Part shown: piece by piece, positions 56,207 to 64,000 of the stretch
Layout of the letters: every line of letters begins with the position of its first letter
Numbering within the stretch: the stretch's first letter is position 1
Origin: a virus
IMG/VR virus record: IMGVR_UViG_3300035661_000025
Location: 32,401-96,400 of that record
Reading direction: 5' to 3' (one strand)
DNA length: 64,000 nt
Program-made: the position numbers and the translations under genes
Notes under the pieces: generated by a model
What the model was told of the DNA's origin: nothing
Database searches by the model: none
The model's input: only the letters and a program-made list of their open reading frames with translations

Positions 56207-57414
56207 TGAAAGCGAGCCCATTATCTGAATTATTCATAAAAGAATGTGAATTCTTTTTTAAAAACAAAGCTGGTGAAAAATATTTTGTAGAACCAAGTTG
56301 GATAGATATGTTTGTTATTCATTGGGATCTTTTAAAGATGAATGGACTTGTGGGTAGCACATTATCTTTTCAGGATTATCTATCATTTCATGAAACAATG
56401 CCTATAGAACCTGGAGTTACTTTTGAAGTTAATTTAGTAGATACACAAAAAAATAAATTTAAATATATTTTCATAGTCACTGATTTTAATGTAGAAACTG
56501 TAAAAAGAGATAGAAAACGCATTACCGCAGCTATGATGGATCCATACTCTTATAAGATGTCTCAGATATTTGATAGCAAGGGTTATTCATTAAAAAGAAC
56601 TGATGAAATATGGAATGCGATAAAAACAGACCCGGATTATAAATTAGATAAGCCAGTCAATGGACATCATGAGTTTATAAATTCTACTAAAGATTGGGAG
56701 ATACCTACAGATTTTTGTAAGACTTATAGTTATATATTAAATGGGAAAAAATCATTATTCAGAAATTTAAAAGATAAATATTATGAAGAAGGTTTGCTTT
56801 GTTTCACTGATAGAAAAAATAGACAATTAACATTTTTAAAAGAAATCTTTAAAGATAAAGAACCTAGACCAGATATATATCATGTAGTAGCTCCAAATGA
56901 TAATTATTATTATAAAATTGATGAGGTACATAAGTTACCGCCAGAGATAATAGATCTACAAGATGACACTTTGAAAAAAGAATGGTTTTCACAATTTTAT
57001 GCATTTCCCCAAAGAGTGGATATAGATCTTCCAGAATATGAAAAAAATTTTGGATACAAAAAGAAAATTAATAAACCGTATGATTATCATGCTAAAATTG
57101 GTGAAAACGATACTAGGTTAAATGATGTATCTCCTGAAGGTAGAATAATTCACACATATTTATCTAAAGTTGTACAACGGCATAAAATTAAAATTATGAT
57201 TTATGGTGACTTTACTTTGGAAATAGGTACTTTATTGGAAACTTGTGTTTATTCAACGGGTGGAAGAACTGATGAAGTTGATGAAGAAATGTCTGGAGTG
57301 TGGTTGGTAATTGGAATACAAGATGTGATTCAACCTCCTTCTTTTTATCAAATAGTTACTTTAGCTAGACCTAGAATAATGAAAACAGATACTGCGCCTG
57401 TAAAACCTAAATAA
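56206..57414 (+). CDS. Baseplate hub protein, T4 gp27-like
   Basis: The 402-residue protein has a length and position fitting T4 gp27 (391), just ahead of the gp5-like spike gene. It is beta-rich with TFEVNLVDTQKNKFKYIFIVTDFN and SGVWLVIGIQDVIQPPSFYQIVTLARPRI (in two parts) near the C-terminus, as in hub proteins of the gp27/VgrG type. It forms the ring that joins tube to spike. Direct motif evidence is modest; gene order supports it. Confidence 0.6.
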   Translation: MKASPLSELFIKECEFFFKNKAGEKYFVEPSWIDMFVIHWDLLKMNGLVGSTLSFQDYLSFHETMPIEPGVTFEVNLVDTQKNKFKYIFIVTDFNVETVKRDRKRITAAMMDPYSYKMSQIFDSKGYSLKRTDEIWNAIKTDPDYKLDKPVNGHHEFINSTKDWEIPTDFCKTYSYILNGKKSLFRNLKDKYYEEGLLCFTDRKNRQLTFLKEIFKDKEPRPDIYHVVAPNDNYYYKIDEVHKLPPEIIDLQDDTLKKEWFSQFYAFPQRVDIDLPEYEKNFGYKKKINKPYDYHAKIGENDTRLNDVSPEGRIIHTYLSKVVQRHKIKIMIYGDFTLEIGTLLETCVYSTGGRTDEVDEEMSGVWLVIGIQDVIQPPSFYQIVTLARPRIMKTDTAPVKPK

Positions 57415-57435
57415 ATATTAAAAAAGGAGTATATA

Positions 57436-58413
57436 ATGGATGACTTTCAAAGATTAAAAGATACTGTCAATCCTAATTATATATTTTACAGAGCATTAGT
57501 AGAAGATAATAAAGATCCTGAATTATTGAATAGATGTAAGATTAGAATAGTAAGCATTCACACTGAAGATAAGAAAAAATTACCTACAGAGGCTCTCCCA
57601 TGGGCTGAATTAGCATTTCCTACAACTAGGGGAGACCAAAGCATTCCTTTACCTGGAGATTGGGTCTGGTGTTTCTTTGATAGAGATGATGAAAATCGTC
57701 CCATAATTTTTGCAAGAATTCCGTTTTTAAACCAAGGAAAACCAGATTTATCTAAAGGTTTTAGTGACCCATCAGGTGTATATCCTAAAGAACAAGATTA
57801 TAATCAATTAAGCACTCATAGATGTTCTAGAGTTCAAGAGTTAGATAAAACACCGCATAAGATAATAAATGATTCTTTAACTGAATGTGATGAATCTGGA
57901 GCAGCTTGTGGAACAAGCGTTTCCTTTTATTTTAAAGAGAAACCTTCAAAAAATGATGCATCAAAATATCCAGATGTTGCCGTTCAGGAAACTTCAGCTG
58001 GTCATGTTTTTGAAATAGATGATACTGCAGGAAATAATAGAATACGTGTTTTTCATTCATCTCACACATATTATGAGATAGAAAATACGGGAACTTTAAC
58101 GTTAAAAACTGTAAAAAACTTTGAAAGATTCGTAGAAGCTGATGATTATGAAAATATTAAAGGCAATAAATTAAAAAGAGTTGTGGGTAATGAAAAAACT
58201 GGTATTGATGGAAATCGTGAAACCTTAGTAAAAGGTAATGTGGAACAAGCTATTGTTGGTAATCAAACCGAAGGAATTTCTGGTAACGTTACTAGAAAAG
58301 TTTGTGGAAAAGAAGATGTTAATATTTCAGGCGGATTTAATATGAACGCTAACCCAAAAGCAAAAATTCATGCAAGTGCTGTTTTTATAGACAGCTATGT
58401 CTATTTAGGATAA
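57436..58413 (+). CDS. Central spike protein, gp5/VgrG-like, without lysozyme
   Basis: The 325-residue protein opens with an OB-type domain (CKIRIVSIHTED, LPWAELAFPTTRGDQSIPLPGDWVWCFFD) and ends in a repeated beta-helix-like part (residues about 225-325: GNKLKRVVGNEKTGIDGN, VKGNVEQAIVGNQTEGISGN). T4 gp5 carries a lysozyme between the two; here the link holds only HVFEIDDTAGNNRIRVFHSS. The protein forms the membrane-piercing spike. A PAAR tip is encoded at 61978. Confidence 0.75.
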   Translation: MDDFQRLKDTVNPNYIFYRALVEDNKDPELLNRCKIRIVSIHTEDKKKLPTEALPWAELAFPTTRGDQSIPLPGDWVWCFFDRDDENRPIIFARIPFLNQGKPDLSKGFSDPSGVYPKEQDYNQLSTHRCSRVQELDKTPHKIINDSLTECDESGAACGTSVSFYFKEKPSKNDASKYPDVAVQETSAGHVFEIDDTAGNNRIRVFHSSHTYYEIENTGTLTLKTVKNFERFVEADDYENIKGNKLKRVVGNEKTGIDGNRETLVKGNVEQAIVGNQTEGISGNVTRKVCGKEDVNISGGFNMNANPKAKIHASAVFIDSYVYLG

Positions 58414-58422
58414 AGGAACACA

Positions 58423-61400
58423 ATGGCTACAGCTAAAATGATAACTACCATAACTGAAAAGATCTCTACTTCTGGTCCGGGAACTCCTCAGTTAGATGCA
58501 CTTAATGGTATATTAAGAACAGCAAAAACTAGTTGTATAAGTCAAACTGGATTTTTAACTGAGGCACTTAGTCAGTATAATCAAATAAGAAGCTTATTAA
58601 ATTCAGCATCTTGTACCGTACATTGGAGTACTTTTGATTTTGCAGGAAGAATAGCTATGGGTGACTTCATGGATGATTCCATGACAGAATTACTTGGAAC
58701 TAATCCTTCAGCAGCGTTAACAAAAGCAAACAATTTAATAAATTCTGCATGTTCTATGATAAATGGTCTTATGAATTTTGTAAACATGATGAAAAATTTC
58801 ATGCTTCAGATATATTCACTTTTAGACTTTCTTAAAGGAATAGGAGATTTTGATATTGATTGTAATTTTGGCGATCTAGTTACATTATTATCTCAAACAC
58901 CTAATTTTTCACCTTCAACATCGTTTCCGTCTTATATGGAAGGTCATTTAAGAAAAACCGAAAGAATAATCGGAAAAATGTACGGAAATAAATCTAATGG
59001 CACTAGAAATATAAAAGCTTTAAATGAAGTTCAATTGACTAGATATCCGACAGAAAATATATCTTTAGCAGATATTTTGAAGTATAGTAAAGTGAATATT
59101 GATAGTGCGGAATATGACCCAGATTTTGGTTATATGTATGACGCTGGTGTTAGATATGACCAAGAATTGGTAGATATGCAATCTAGACTAGTAAATGCTT
59201 TAGTTGCTGAAGCTGGAGATATTGGAACTTCAGAATTACAAACTCAAGGTTTTTGTTCTATTTCAGGAAATGATACTAAAGAAGCGTGTTTAGCTGCTGG
59301 TGGTATTTGGACATTAAATGATGATATATCAAAAACAGTAAAAAAAGTTCCTAGAACATGGTATGTAGAATCTGATATAGATTTTATGAATTTAGATATT
59401 CTAGCTGGTGATAATGTAGAAGATAAAAGAAATGGAACATTATATATAAAAACACATGAAATAATTCCAGAATTGTTTTCTGATGTAATGATTCAAGGTT
59501 GGGCAAATCATGTAGCCCCATTCAATTTCATTTTAGATAATAAAAGCAAAAAGGGTGATAATTCATTCATAACTCTTCAAGATATTCCAAATCTAGAAAA
59601 AATATTGATTAGAGCTAAAACTGACTATGATAATTCAATTTATAAAAAGACTATAACAATAGCTAAATATACTGATTCATTATCTAGATTAGCTGAGACG
59701 GGAGAAACCCCATCAGTAATACAAGATTATTTAACTTTTATGAATTCATATGACTTAAGAACTGTAAATTTATACACATTATATGAGATTTTGGATAATA
59801 ATCCAAACAAAATTGGTAGATTAAAATGGATTATTGAAGCTGGTAAAGACGCTATTGCTAATAAAACAAATAGCTTCACTAAAAATGATGGTATAAATGG
59901 GAATATAACTCTTACTTTTCCATTATCATCATATGATTATGAAAATATAAAGAACAATGACATAAACAATAGCAATGAATTTATAAGCACAGATATTTCA
60001 AAAATTAATTCATTTAATTATCATATAAAACAATTTTATGATGAATTCAAAAACTTTGATGAATTTATTACTAACTTAACCGAAAAGATTACGGAAATGG
60101 ATTCAAAATATAATGATTTCATTATAAAAAATTCATTATCAGATGCTTTATATTACGGAACCAAAAAATCTTATGATTACCCAGGTAAAAATATAATTAG
60201 AATAGGGGACGGCAAAGTTTATTTAGCTTTTTCTAATCCACACATTCAAATAACAAACGAAGTTTCCGAAAATCCTTCTTTGAATTTATTTCATGGCGAT
60301 GTTTGGCAAGATAGTACTACACATAAAGTTTACATGTATTTGAGATTACTGGGTAGCACTTCATCTACATTCACTTATGAATGGAAAGAGATTGGAAGTA
60401 CTGTTCAAATTTTTAGGGATTTAAATGAAGATCCCATAAATGTAACTTTAACATTAGATGCTTCGGTTTTTTCTAATATTGATAACAAAACAAATACATA
60501 CTCATCTAATGATGGAATAGACCCAGCTGCTACTTGGAATGAGTATCAATCATGGACTAATATTGGAGATATTTGGTTAGATTCTAGTGATTCTGCTTTA
60601 GGTATTAGACAAAAAGTATATTCATATAATGGAACTAATTTCGTTTGGACTCCTTTGTTATCAAATAACCCTCCTATTATTGCTCCAGTAGTAATAAATA
60701 CAGCTGAAGATACTGCAATTACTGGAAATATGTTGAATGGTGTTTTTGATATTGATGGTGATAGTTTCTATCTAGATAGCATCAAAATAAATGGAACAGA
60801 AATTTCTACGAACCCTAATTTAGCTAGTGTTGATGTTCATATATCTGGATTTGGTTTGTTAAAATTGATTGGAAATAAAGGTGATTATTATTTTTATCCA
60901 GATCAAAATGTAAATGGTTCATTTAGTTTCAGTTATAAAGTAATTGATTCTAAAGGAGCATCTAGCGTTTCGTTATGGACTATATATATCACTCCCGTCA
61001 ATGATAGACCTGTTATATCAGGGCCAATCAATGTGGTTTATAGCGCAGATGTGTTGACTACTCAATCTATAAATTTATTGCAAAATGCTTCAGATCCAGA
61101 AAATGATGAATTGTTTGTATCAGATATAGAATGTTTGACTGATAATGATAAAGCTGGTCAGTCTGGTATTGAAAAATATTTTACAACATCTAATATATTG
61201 AATGTGCTGCCATCATATTATAAAGATATATTAAAAAGATCTGAAACAGAAATTATAAATTATACTTATTCAATAACAGATGGTTATTCACCTAAAGCGT
61301 TCACTGGATTGACTATTTCAATAACTGGTATCAATCACGCTCCAGTTTTAAATGAGGTTATTAAAAATTATAATTTCTTTGCAGATGTTAATTCCACTGA

Positions 61401-61956
61401 TATTTTATTATCAGATTTAGCTACAGATTTTGATGGAGATATTTTAAATATTTCAGATTACGTGAAATTTACAGATCCGAAAAATTCATTATCTGCAAAC
61501 GTTACAAAGTTTGTGATAAATCCATCCAAATATTATAATGTTTTGAAAAGAGGTGAAGTTCAAAATATATCAGCTAATTATAAAGCTAATGATTTGAATG
61601 GTGGGTTTTCAGATTTAGGAACATTGAATTTTAAAATAACTGGAGTTAATCACGCCCCAGAAATAACACAAGATTATGGGGTTAGTTTTATAAAAACTGA
61701 TGCATCTTCCAATATAGATATGCTAAAATATGCTATTGATTTTGACGATGATGTATTACTTGTAGAACCAAATAGTATCTCAATAACTGGAGACGATGCT
61801 GGGATAGCTATTAATAATAACATAATTACAGTAACACCATCTTCGTATTCGACAATAACAAATCCTGAGATCATAACAATATTTTTCAAAGTTAAAGATG
61901 AAATGAATGTAGAATCTAATCTAGGAAAAATTATTATAACTATAAATCCTCAATAA
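58423..61956 (+). CDS. Large baseplate-associated adhesin with VCBS/cadherin-like repeats
   Basis: The 1177-residue protein has a helical N-terminal part (residues 1-180, several Met/Leu-rich helices), a middle region, and from about residue 760 three or four Ig/cadherin-like units: PPIIAPVVINTAEDTAITGN, NDRPVISGP, INHAPVLNEV and VNHAPEITQDY, each followed by DFDGD-type calcium sites. It sits between the spike and PAAR genes, so it may be a tail-tip or baseplate adhesin. I do not recognise a T4 homologue. AAAGGAACACA precedes the ATG. Confidence 0.6.
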   Translation: MATAKMITTITEKISTSGPGTPQLDALNGILRTAKTSCISQTGFLTEALSQYNQIRSLLNSASCTVHWSTFDFAGRIAMGDFMDDSMTELLGTNPSAALTKANNLINSACSMINGLMNFVNMMKNFMLQIYSLLDFLKGIGDFDIDCNFGDLVTLLSQTPNFSPSTSFPSYMEGHLRKTERIIGKMYGNKSNGTRNIKALNEVQLTRYPTENISLADILKYSKVNIDSAEYDPDFGYMYDAGVRYDQELVDMQSRLVNALVAEAGDIGTSELQTQGFCSISGNDTKEACLAAGGIWTLNDDISKTVKKVPRTWYVESDIDFMNLDILAGDNVEDKRNGTLYIKTHEIIPELFSDVMIQGWANHVAPFNFILDNKSKKGDNSFITLQDIPNLEKILIRAKTDYDNSIYKKTITIAKYTDSLSRLAETGETPSVIQDYLTFMNSYDLRTVNLYTLYEILDNNPNKIGRLKWIIEAGKDAIANKTNSFTKNDGINGNITLTFPLSSYDYENIKNNDINNSNEFISTDISKINSFNYHIKQFYDEFKNFDEFITNLTEKITEMDSKYNDFIIKNSLSDALYYGTKKSYDYPGKNIIRIGDGKVYLAFSNPHIQITNEVSENPSLNLFHGDVWQDSTTHKVYMYLRLLGSTSSTFTYEWKEIGSTVQIFRDLNEDPINVTLTLDASVFSNIDNKTNTYSSNDGIDPAATWNEYQSWTNIGDIWLDSSDSALGIRQKVYSYNGTNFVWTPLLSNNPPIIAPVVINTAEDTAITGNMLNGVFDIDGDSFYLDSIKINGTEISTNPNLASVDVHISGFGLLKLIGNKGDYYFYPDQNVNGSFSFSYKVIDSKGASSVSLWTIYITPVNDRPVISGPINVVYSADVLTTQSINLLQNASDPENDELFVSDIECLTDNDKAGQSGIEKYFTTSNILNVLPSYYKDILKRSETEIINYTYSITDGYSPKAFTGLTISITGINHAPVLNEVIKNYNFFADVNSTDILLSDLATDFDGDILNISDYVKFTDPKNSLSANVTKFVINPSKYYNVLKRGEVQNISANYKANDLNGGFSDLGTLNFKITGVNHAPEITQDYGVSFIKTDASSNIDMLKYAIDFDDDVLLVEPNSISITGDDAGIAINNNIITVTPSSYSTITNPEIITIFFKVKDEMNVESNLGKIIITINPQ

Positions 61957-61977
61957 ATATTTTAAAAGGATAACATT

Positions 61978-62256
61978 ATGCCACCAGTATCTAGACAGGG
62001 TGATACTTGTAATCATCCTTGTTGGTCATCTCATGTAATTCAAATGGGGTCCAACAATGTTTTTACTAATAACATTCCTACAGCTAGGCTTCAAGATCCG
62101 GTAACTACTCATTGTTGTGTTACTTGTCATTCTGGAACATTTTGTAAAGGATCTAACAAAGTGTTTGTTAATGGAAAACCATGTATTAGAATAGGGGATT
62201 CTGTGGATTGTGGATCTATGTCTGCTATGGGGTCATCTAATGTATTTGCTAACTAA
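61978..62256 (+). CDS. PAAR-repeat spike tip protein
   Basis: The 92-residue protein starts PPVSRQGDTCNHP with GSNNVFTNNIPTARLQDP, SHVIQMGS, GSNKVFVNGKPCIRIGDSVDCGS and a closing GSSNVFAN, the PAAR signature. His and Cys residues (CNHPC, HCCVTCH) can hold the metal at the tip. It sharpens the gp5-type spike. AAGGATAACATT precedes the ATG. Confidence 0.9.
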   Translation: MPPVSRQGDTCNHPCWSSHVIQMGSNNVFTNNIPTARLQDPVTTHCCVTCHSGTFCKGSNKVFVNGKPCIRIGDSVDCGSMSAMGSSNVFAN

Positions 62257-62265
62257 AGGACTATA

Positions 62266-62514
62266 ATGAATGAAGAATTTTCTTTAAAAGCGACATCTCT
62301 ACCTGATTTACCTAAAGGAAATCTTAGTATTTTATCTTTAGAGGAGAAGATAGATAAAGTATTATCTATATTTGAATCTATAGATGAAGTTGATGGTTAT
62401 ACCGTGGTTAAGTTTAAATCTAAAATAATTTTAGGTTCTGATAAAGAATTAGGGTTAGTTTCTGGAACTAATGTGGTTATAAAAACTATTGATGGCGGAA
62501 TCTTTCTTAATTGA
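62266..62514 (+). CDS. Hypothetical baseplate-region protein, 82 aa
   Basis: An 82-residue protein (MNEEFSLKATSLPDLPKGNLSILSLEEK...) between PAAR and gp25. It ends in beta strands (VVKFKSKIILGSDKELGLVSG). Its position suggests a small baseplate component; no family recognised. Confidence 0.45.
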   Translation: MNEEFSLKATSLPDLPKGNLSILSLEEKIDKVLSIFESIDEVDGYTVVKFKSKIILGSDKELGLVSGTNVVIKTIDGGIFLN

Positions 62515-62542
62515 ATAAATAATTAAAAAGATGGAGTTGTTA

Positions 62543-62905
62543 ATGAAATATTCTGATATATCTCCGGATTTCGTGACTCATTCTATAATTGACAAAGATA
62601 GTATAAGAAATTCTATAAAAAATCTAATATTGATAAAGAAAAATACTTTGATGGGTAATGTCTTGTTAGGTTCTAGAGTTACTGGCTATTTGTTCAAAAA
62701 TATGAATCTAGCAGATCAAATAAATTTAGAATTGGAAATAAAAACAGTTTTAAAAAATCACGAACCGAGAATAAAAGTAGATTCAGTGTCCATAATATTA
62801 ACAGATAATAATGAATTATTTTGTAATATTTTTTATACAATTTTAGAAAGTTTTGAAGAAACCCAAGATTCCGTTAGAATCTTGTTAGAAAAAGGAGTTT
62901 ATTAA
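62543..62905 (+). CDS. Baseplate wedge protein, T4 gp25-like
   Basis: ATG at 62543 with GGAG upstream; an ATG four codons earlier has no site. The ~120-residue protein has SIRNSIKNLILIKKNTLMGNVLLGSRVTGYLF, then LELEIKTVLKNHEPRIKVDSVSI, the pattern of gp25/GPW lysozyme-like wedge proteins. It overlaps the gp6-like gene by one base. Confidence 0.85.
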   Translation: MKYSDISPDFVTHSIIDKDSIRNSIKNLILIKKNTLMGNVLLGSRVTGYLFKNMNLADQINLELEIKTVLKNHEPRIKVDSVSIILTDNNELFCNIFYTILESFEETQDSVRILLEKGVY

Positions 62906-64000
62906 TGTTAGAAGTAGTTCCATTCAATTTTGAAGAAATAAAAGAATCTTTAAAAAATAAAATGAAAGAGTCTGATGTATTTAAAGATGTTGATTATGAA
63001 GGTTCTAACATTTCTGTGTTGATAACATTATTAGCTTCAGCAGCTCAAATTGTTAATGCAAATACATCTTTTGGTATTAATGAGATGTTGCTTACAGATG
63101 CTGTAGATCGCACAAATATTCTCAAAGTGGCTAGAAATTTAGGTTATGAGGCGTTAAGAAGAAAATCTGCAGAATTTGAAATAACATTAGTTCCTAAACT
63201 AAATATCAATGATTGGCCAGCCAATGAAATTACCTTTAGAATTTCTAAATACACTCGTTTCAAAGCTTCTAATAATCTTTACTGTTATTACATGGGTGAA
63301 GATTTTGAAAGAACTATAACTAAACAAGATATTTTAAATTACAACGAAAATTCAAGAATAAAATTGAAAGTCAAAGAAGGTATTTTAATTAAAAATACTG
63401 ATAGAGATGATTTTAATTATGTAATTAATACCTTTGTAGATTATAATGGAGAAATAAAAGTAGAATCATCGGTATTGATCTATGAAGAAAATATCGAAGA
63501 AGATGGAATCGAAGTTTTTGTAACCTCTCCAGATGACATAAATGTATATTTTCAGGAAGAAATTCCTACAATGGTTCCTAAAAACTCATTGTGGGTGAGA
63601 ACAGCTAATTCAAATGGCTTAATTAAAGATATCGCTCAAGAAACTAACATTTATATAGCAAAAGCTGAAGGTTCATCTAACCTTATGAAAGGTGAATGGG
63701 AATTTTTAAGTTCTTGGAGAAATTCAACAAATAGTGTAATTAAAAACTATAAAAATAATCCACTGTTAGATATTCAATCCGTAGATCCTATGAAATCTAG
63801 ACCATTCACTAAACGTACATATTTTGTAGTTGATGATGAAGTTGATAACAATAAAGATAGTTTTTTACCTTTGTTAGATTTTGACACTAATTTTTTAAGA
63901 TTATATTTTAGTTATGGAAGAACTGGAAAAAATTTATATCCAGGATCTAAAGTTAGCGTTAATGTATTAAAATCATCTGGATCTTTAGGCAATGACATTA
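62905..64000 (+). CDS. Baseplate wedge protein, T4 gp6-like, N-terminal part
   Basis: The open frame from ATG 62905 runs off the right edge. It begins MLEVVPFNFEEIKESLKNK, then FKDVDYEGSNISVLITLLASAAQIVNANTSFGINEMLLTDAVDRTNILKVARNLGYEALR (in several parts), the usual opening of gp6/gpJ-type wedge proteins. AAAAGGAGTTTATTA precedes it. The gp25-gp6 order is as in T4. Confidence 0.8.
   Translation, partial: MLEVVPFNFEEIKESLKNKMKESDVFKDVDYEGSNISVLITLLASAAQIVNANTSFGINEMLLTDAVDRTNILKVARNLGYEALRRKSAEFEITLVPKLNINDWPANEITFRISKYTRFKASNNLYCYYMGEDFERTITKQDILNYNENSRIKLKVKEGILIKNTDRDDFNYVINTFVDYNGEIKVESSVLIYEENIEEDGIEVFVTSPDDINVYFQEEIPTMVPKNSLWVRTANSNGLIKDIAQETNIYIAKAEGSSNLMKGEWEFLSSWRNSTNSVIKNYKNNPLLDIQSVDPMKSRPFTKRTYFVVDDEVDNNKDSFLPLLDFDTNFLRLYFSYGRTGKNLYPGSKVSVNVLKSSGSLGNDI

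Overview
The window reads as part of the genome of a large, strictly lytic, T4-like myovirus with a strongly AT-rich genome. The structural genes match the T4 plan: neck gp13, head-completion nuclease gp4, major capsid gp23, tube gp19, tail completion gp15, small terminase gp16, a gp26-like hub protein, tape measure, gp48, gp53, gp27, gp5, PAAR tip, gp25 and gp6. Replication genes also fit: gp61-like primase end, DNA ligase, Dda helicase, endonuclease VII, GroES/gp31-like cochaperonin. The host is probably a member of the Campylobacterota. At least fifteen promoters carry an extended -10 (TG-N-TATAAT), many with a TTTAAG-type element about 10-11 bases upstream, the arrangement known for the Campylobacter housekeeping sigma factor, instead of a classical -35. 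Late genes carry T4-type TATAAATA boxes. Bactofilin and a Cas4-like nuclease are also compatible with such a host. The host assignment is an inference.

Layout. 1-13.4 kb: early and metabolic genes: primase end, N-formylglutamate amidohydrolase-like protein, CCA/poly(A) polymerase-like enzyme, secreted thermonuclease, Rnl2-type RNA ligase, MazG-like fusion, HD-PPAT fusion, Cas4/RecB-like nuclease, many small unknowns. 13.4-18.8 kb: head and neck genes (gp13, gp4, major capsid) mixed with small proteins that carry capsid-targeting-like N-termini. 18.8-35.7 kb: replication, RNA and host-takeover genes: primase-like/SF2 helicase, endonuclease VII, phosphatase, NAD kinase, VWA metallopeptidase, phosphoesterase, Thg1, a MoxR-type ATPase broken into two genes with a 2.3-kb cassette between them, PIN-PhoH, DNA ligase, GroES. 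35.9-43.8 kb, mostly minus strand: tail fibres and four related YD/RHS-like proteins. 43.9-48.5 kb: Dda helicase, a possible packaged ADP-ribosyltransferase, a fibre with 33-residue repeats. 48.5-64 kb: terminase small subunit, tail completion and tube on the minus strand, then a plus-strand baseplate operon running off the right edge at gp6.

How it works together. Early genes are switched on by host-like promoters; late virion genes use TATAAATA boxes. At three divergent junctions the minus-strand late box lies just downstream of the plus-strand early -10. The RNA ligase, CCA-like polymerase and Thg1 protein together look like a tRNA/RNA repair set. Four unrelated small proteins share a 14-residue N-terminal leader ending in a T4-type prohead-protease site (hydrophobic-x-E|A/G), and the capsid protein has the same kind of site; this predicts a set of packaged internal proteins. 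The spike protein has no lysozyme domain; peptidoglycan cleavage seems to have moved to an M15 peptidase domain in the tape measure.

Most attractive undescribed items: the common leader family; the fractured AAA+ ATPase with its inserted bactofilin/transglycosylase cassette and triple-hairpin RNA; the predicted -1 frameshift ahead of the tape measure; the minus-strand YD-repeat cassette; and the overlapping early/late promoter modules.
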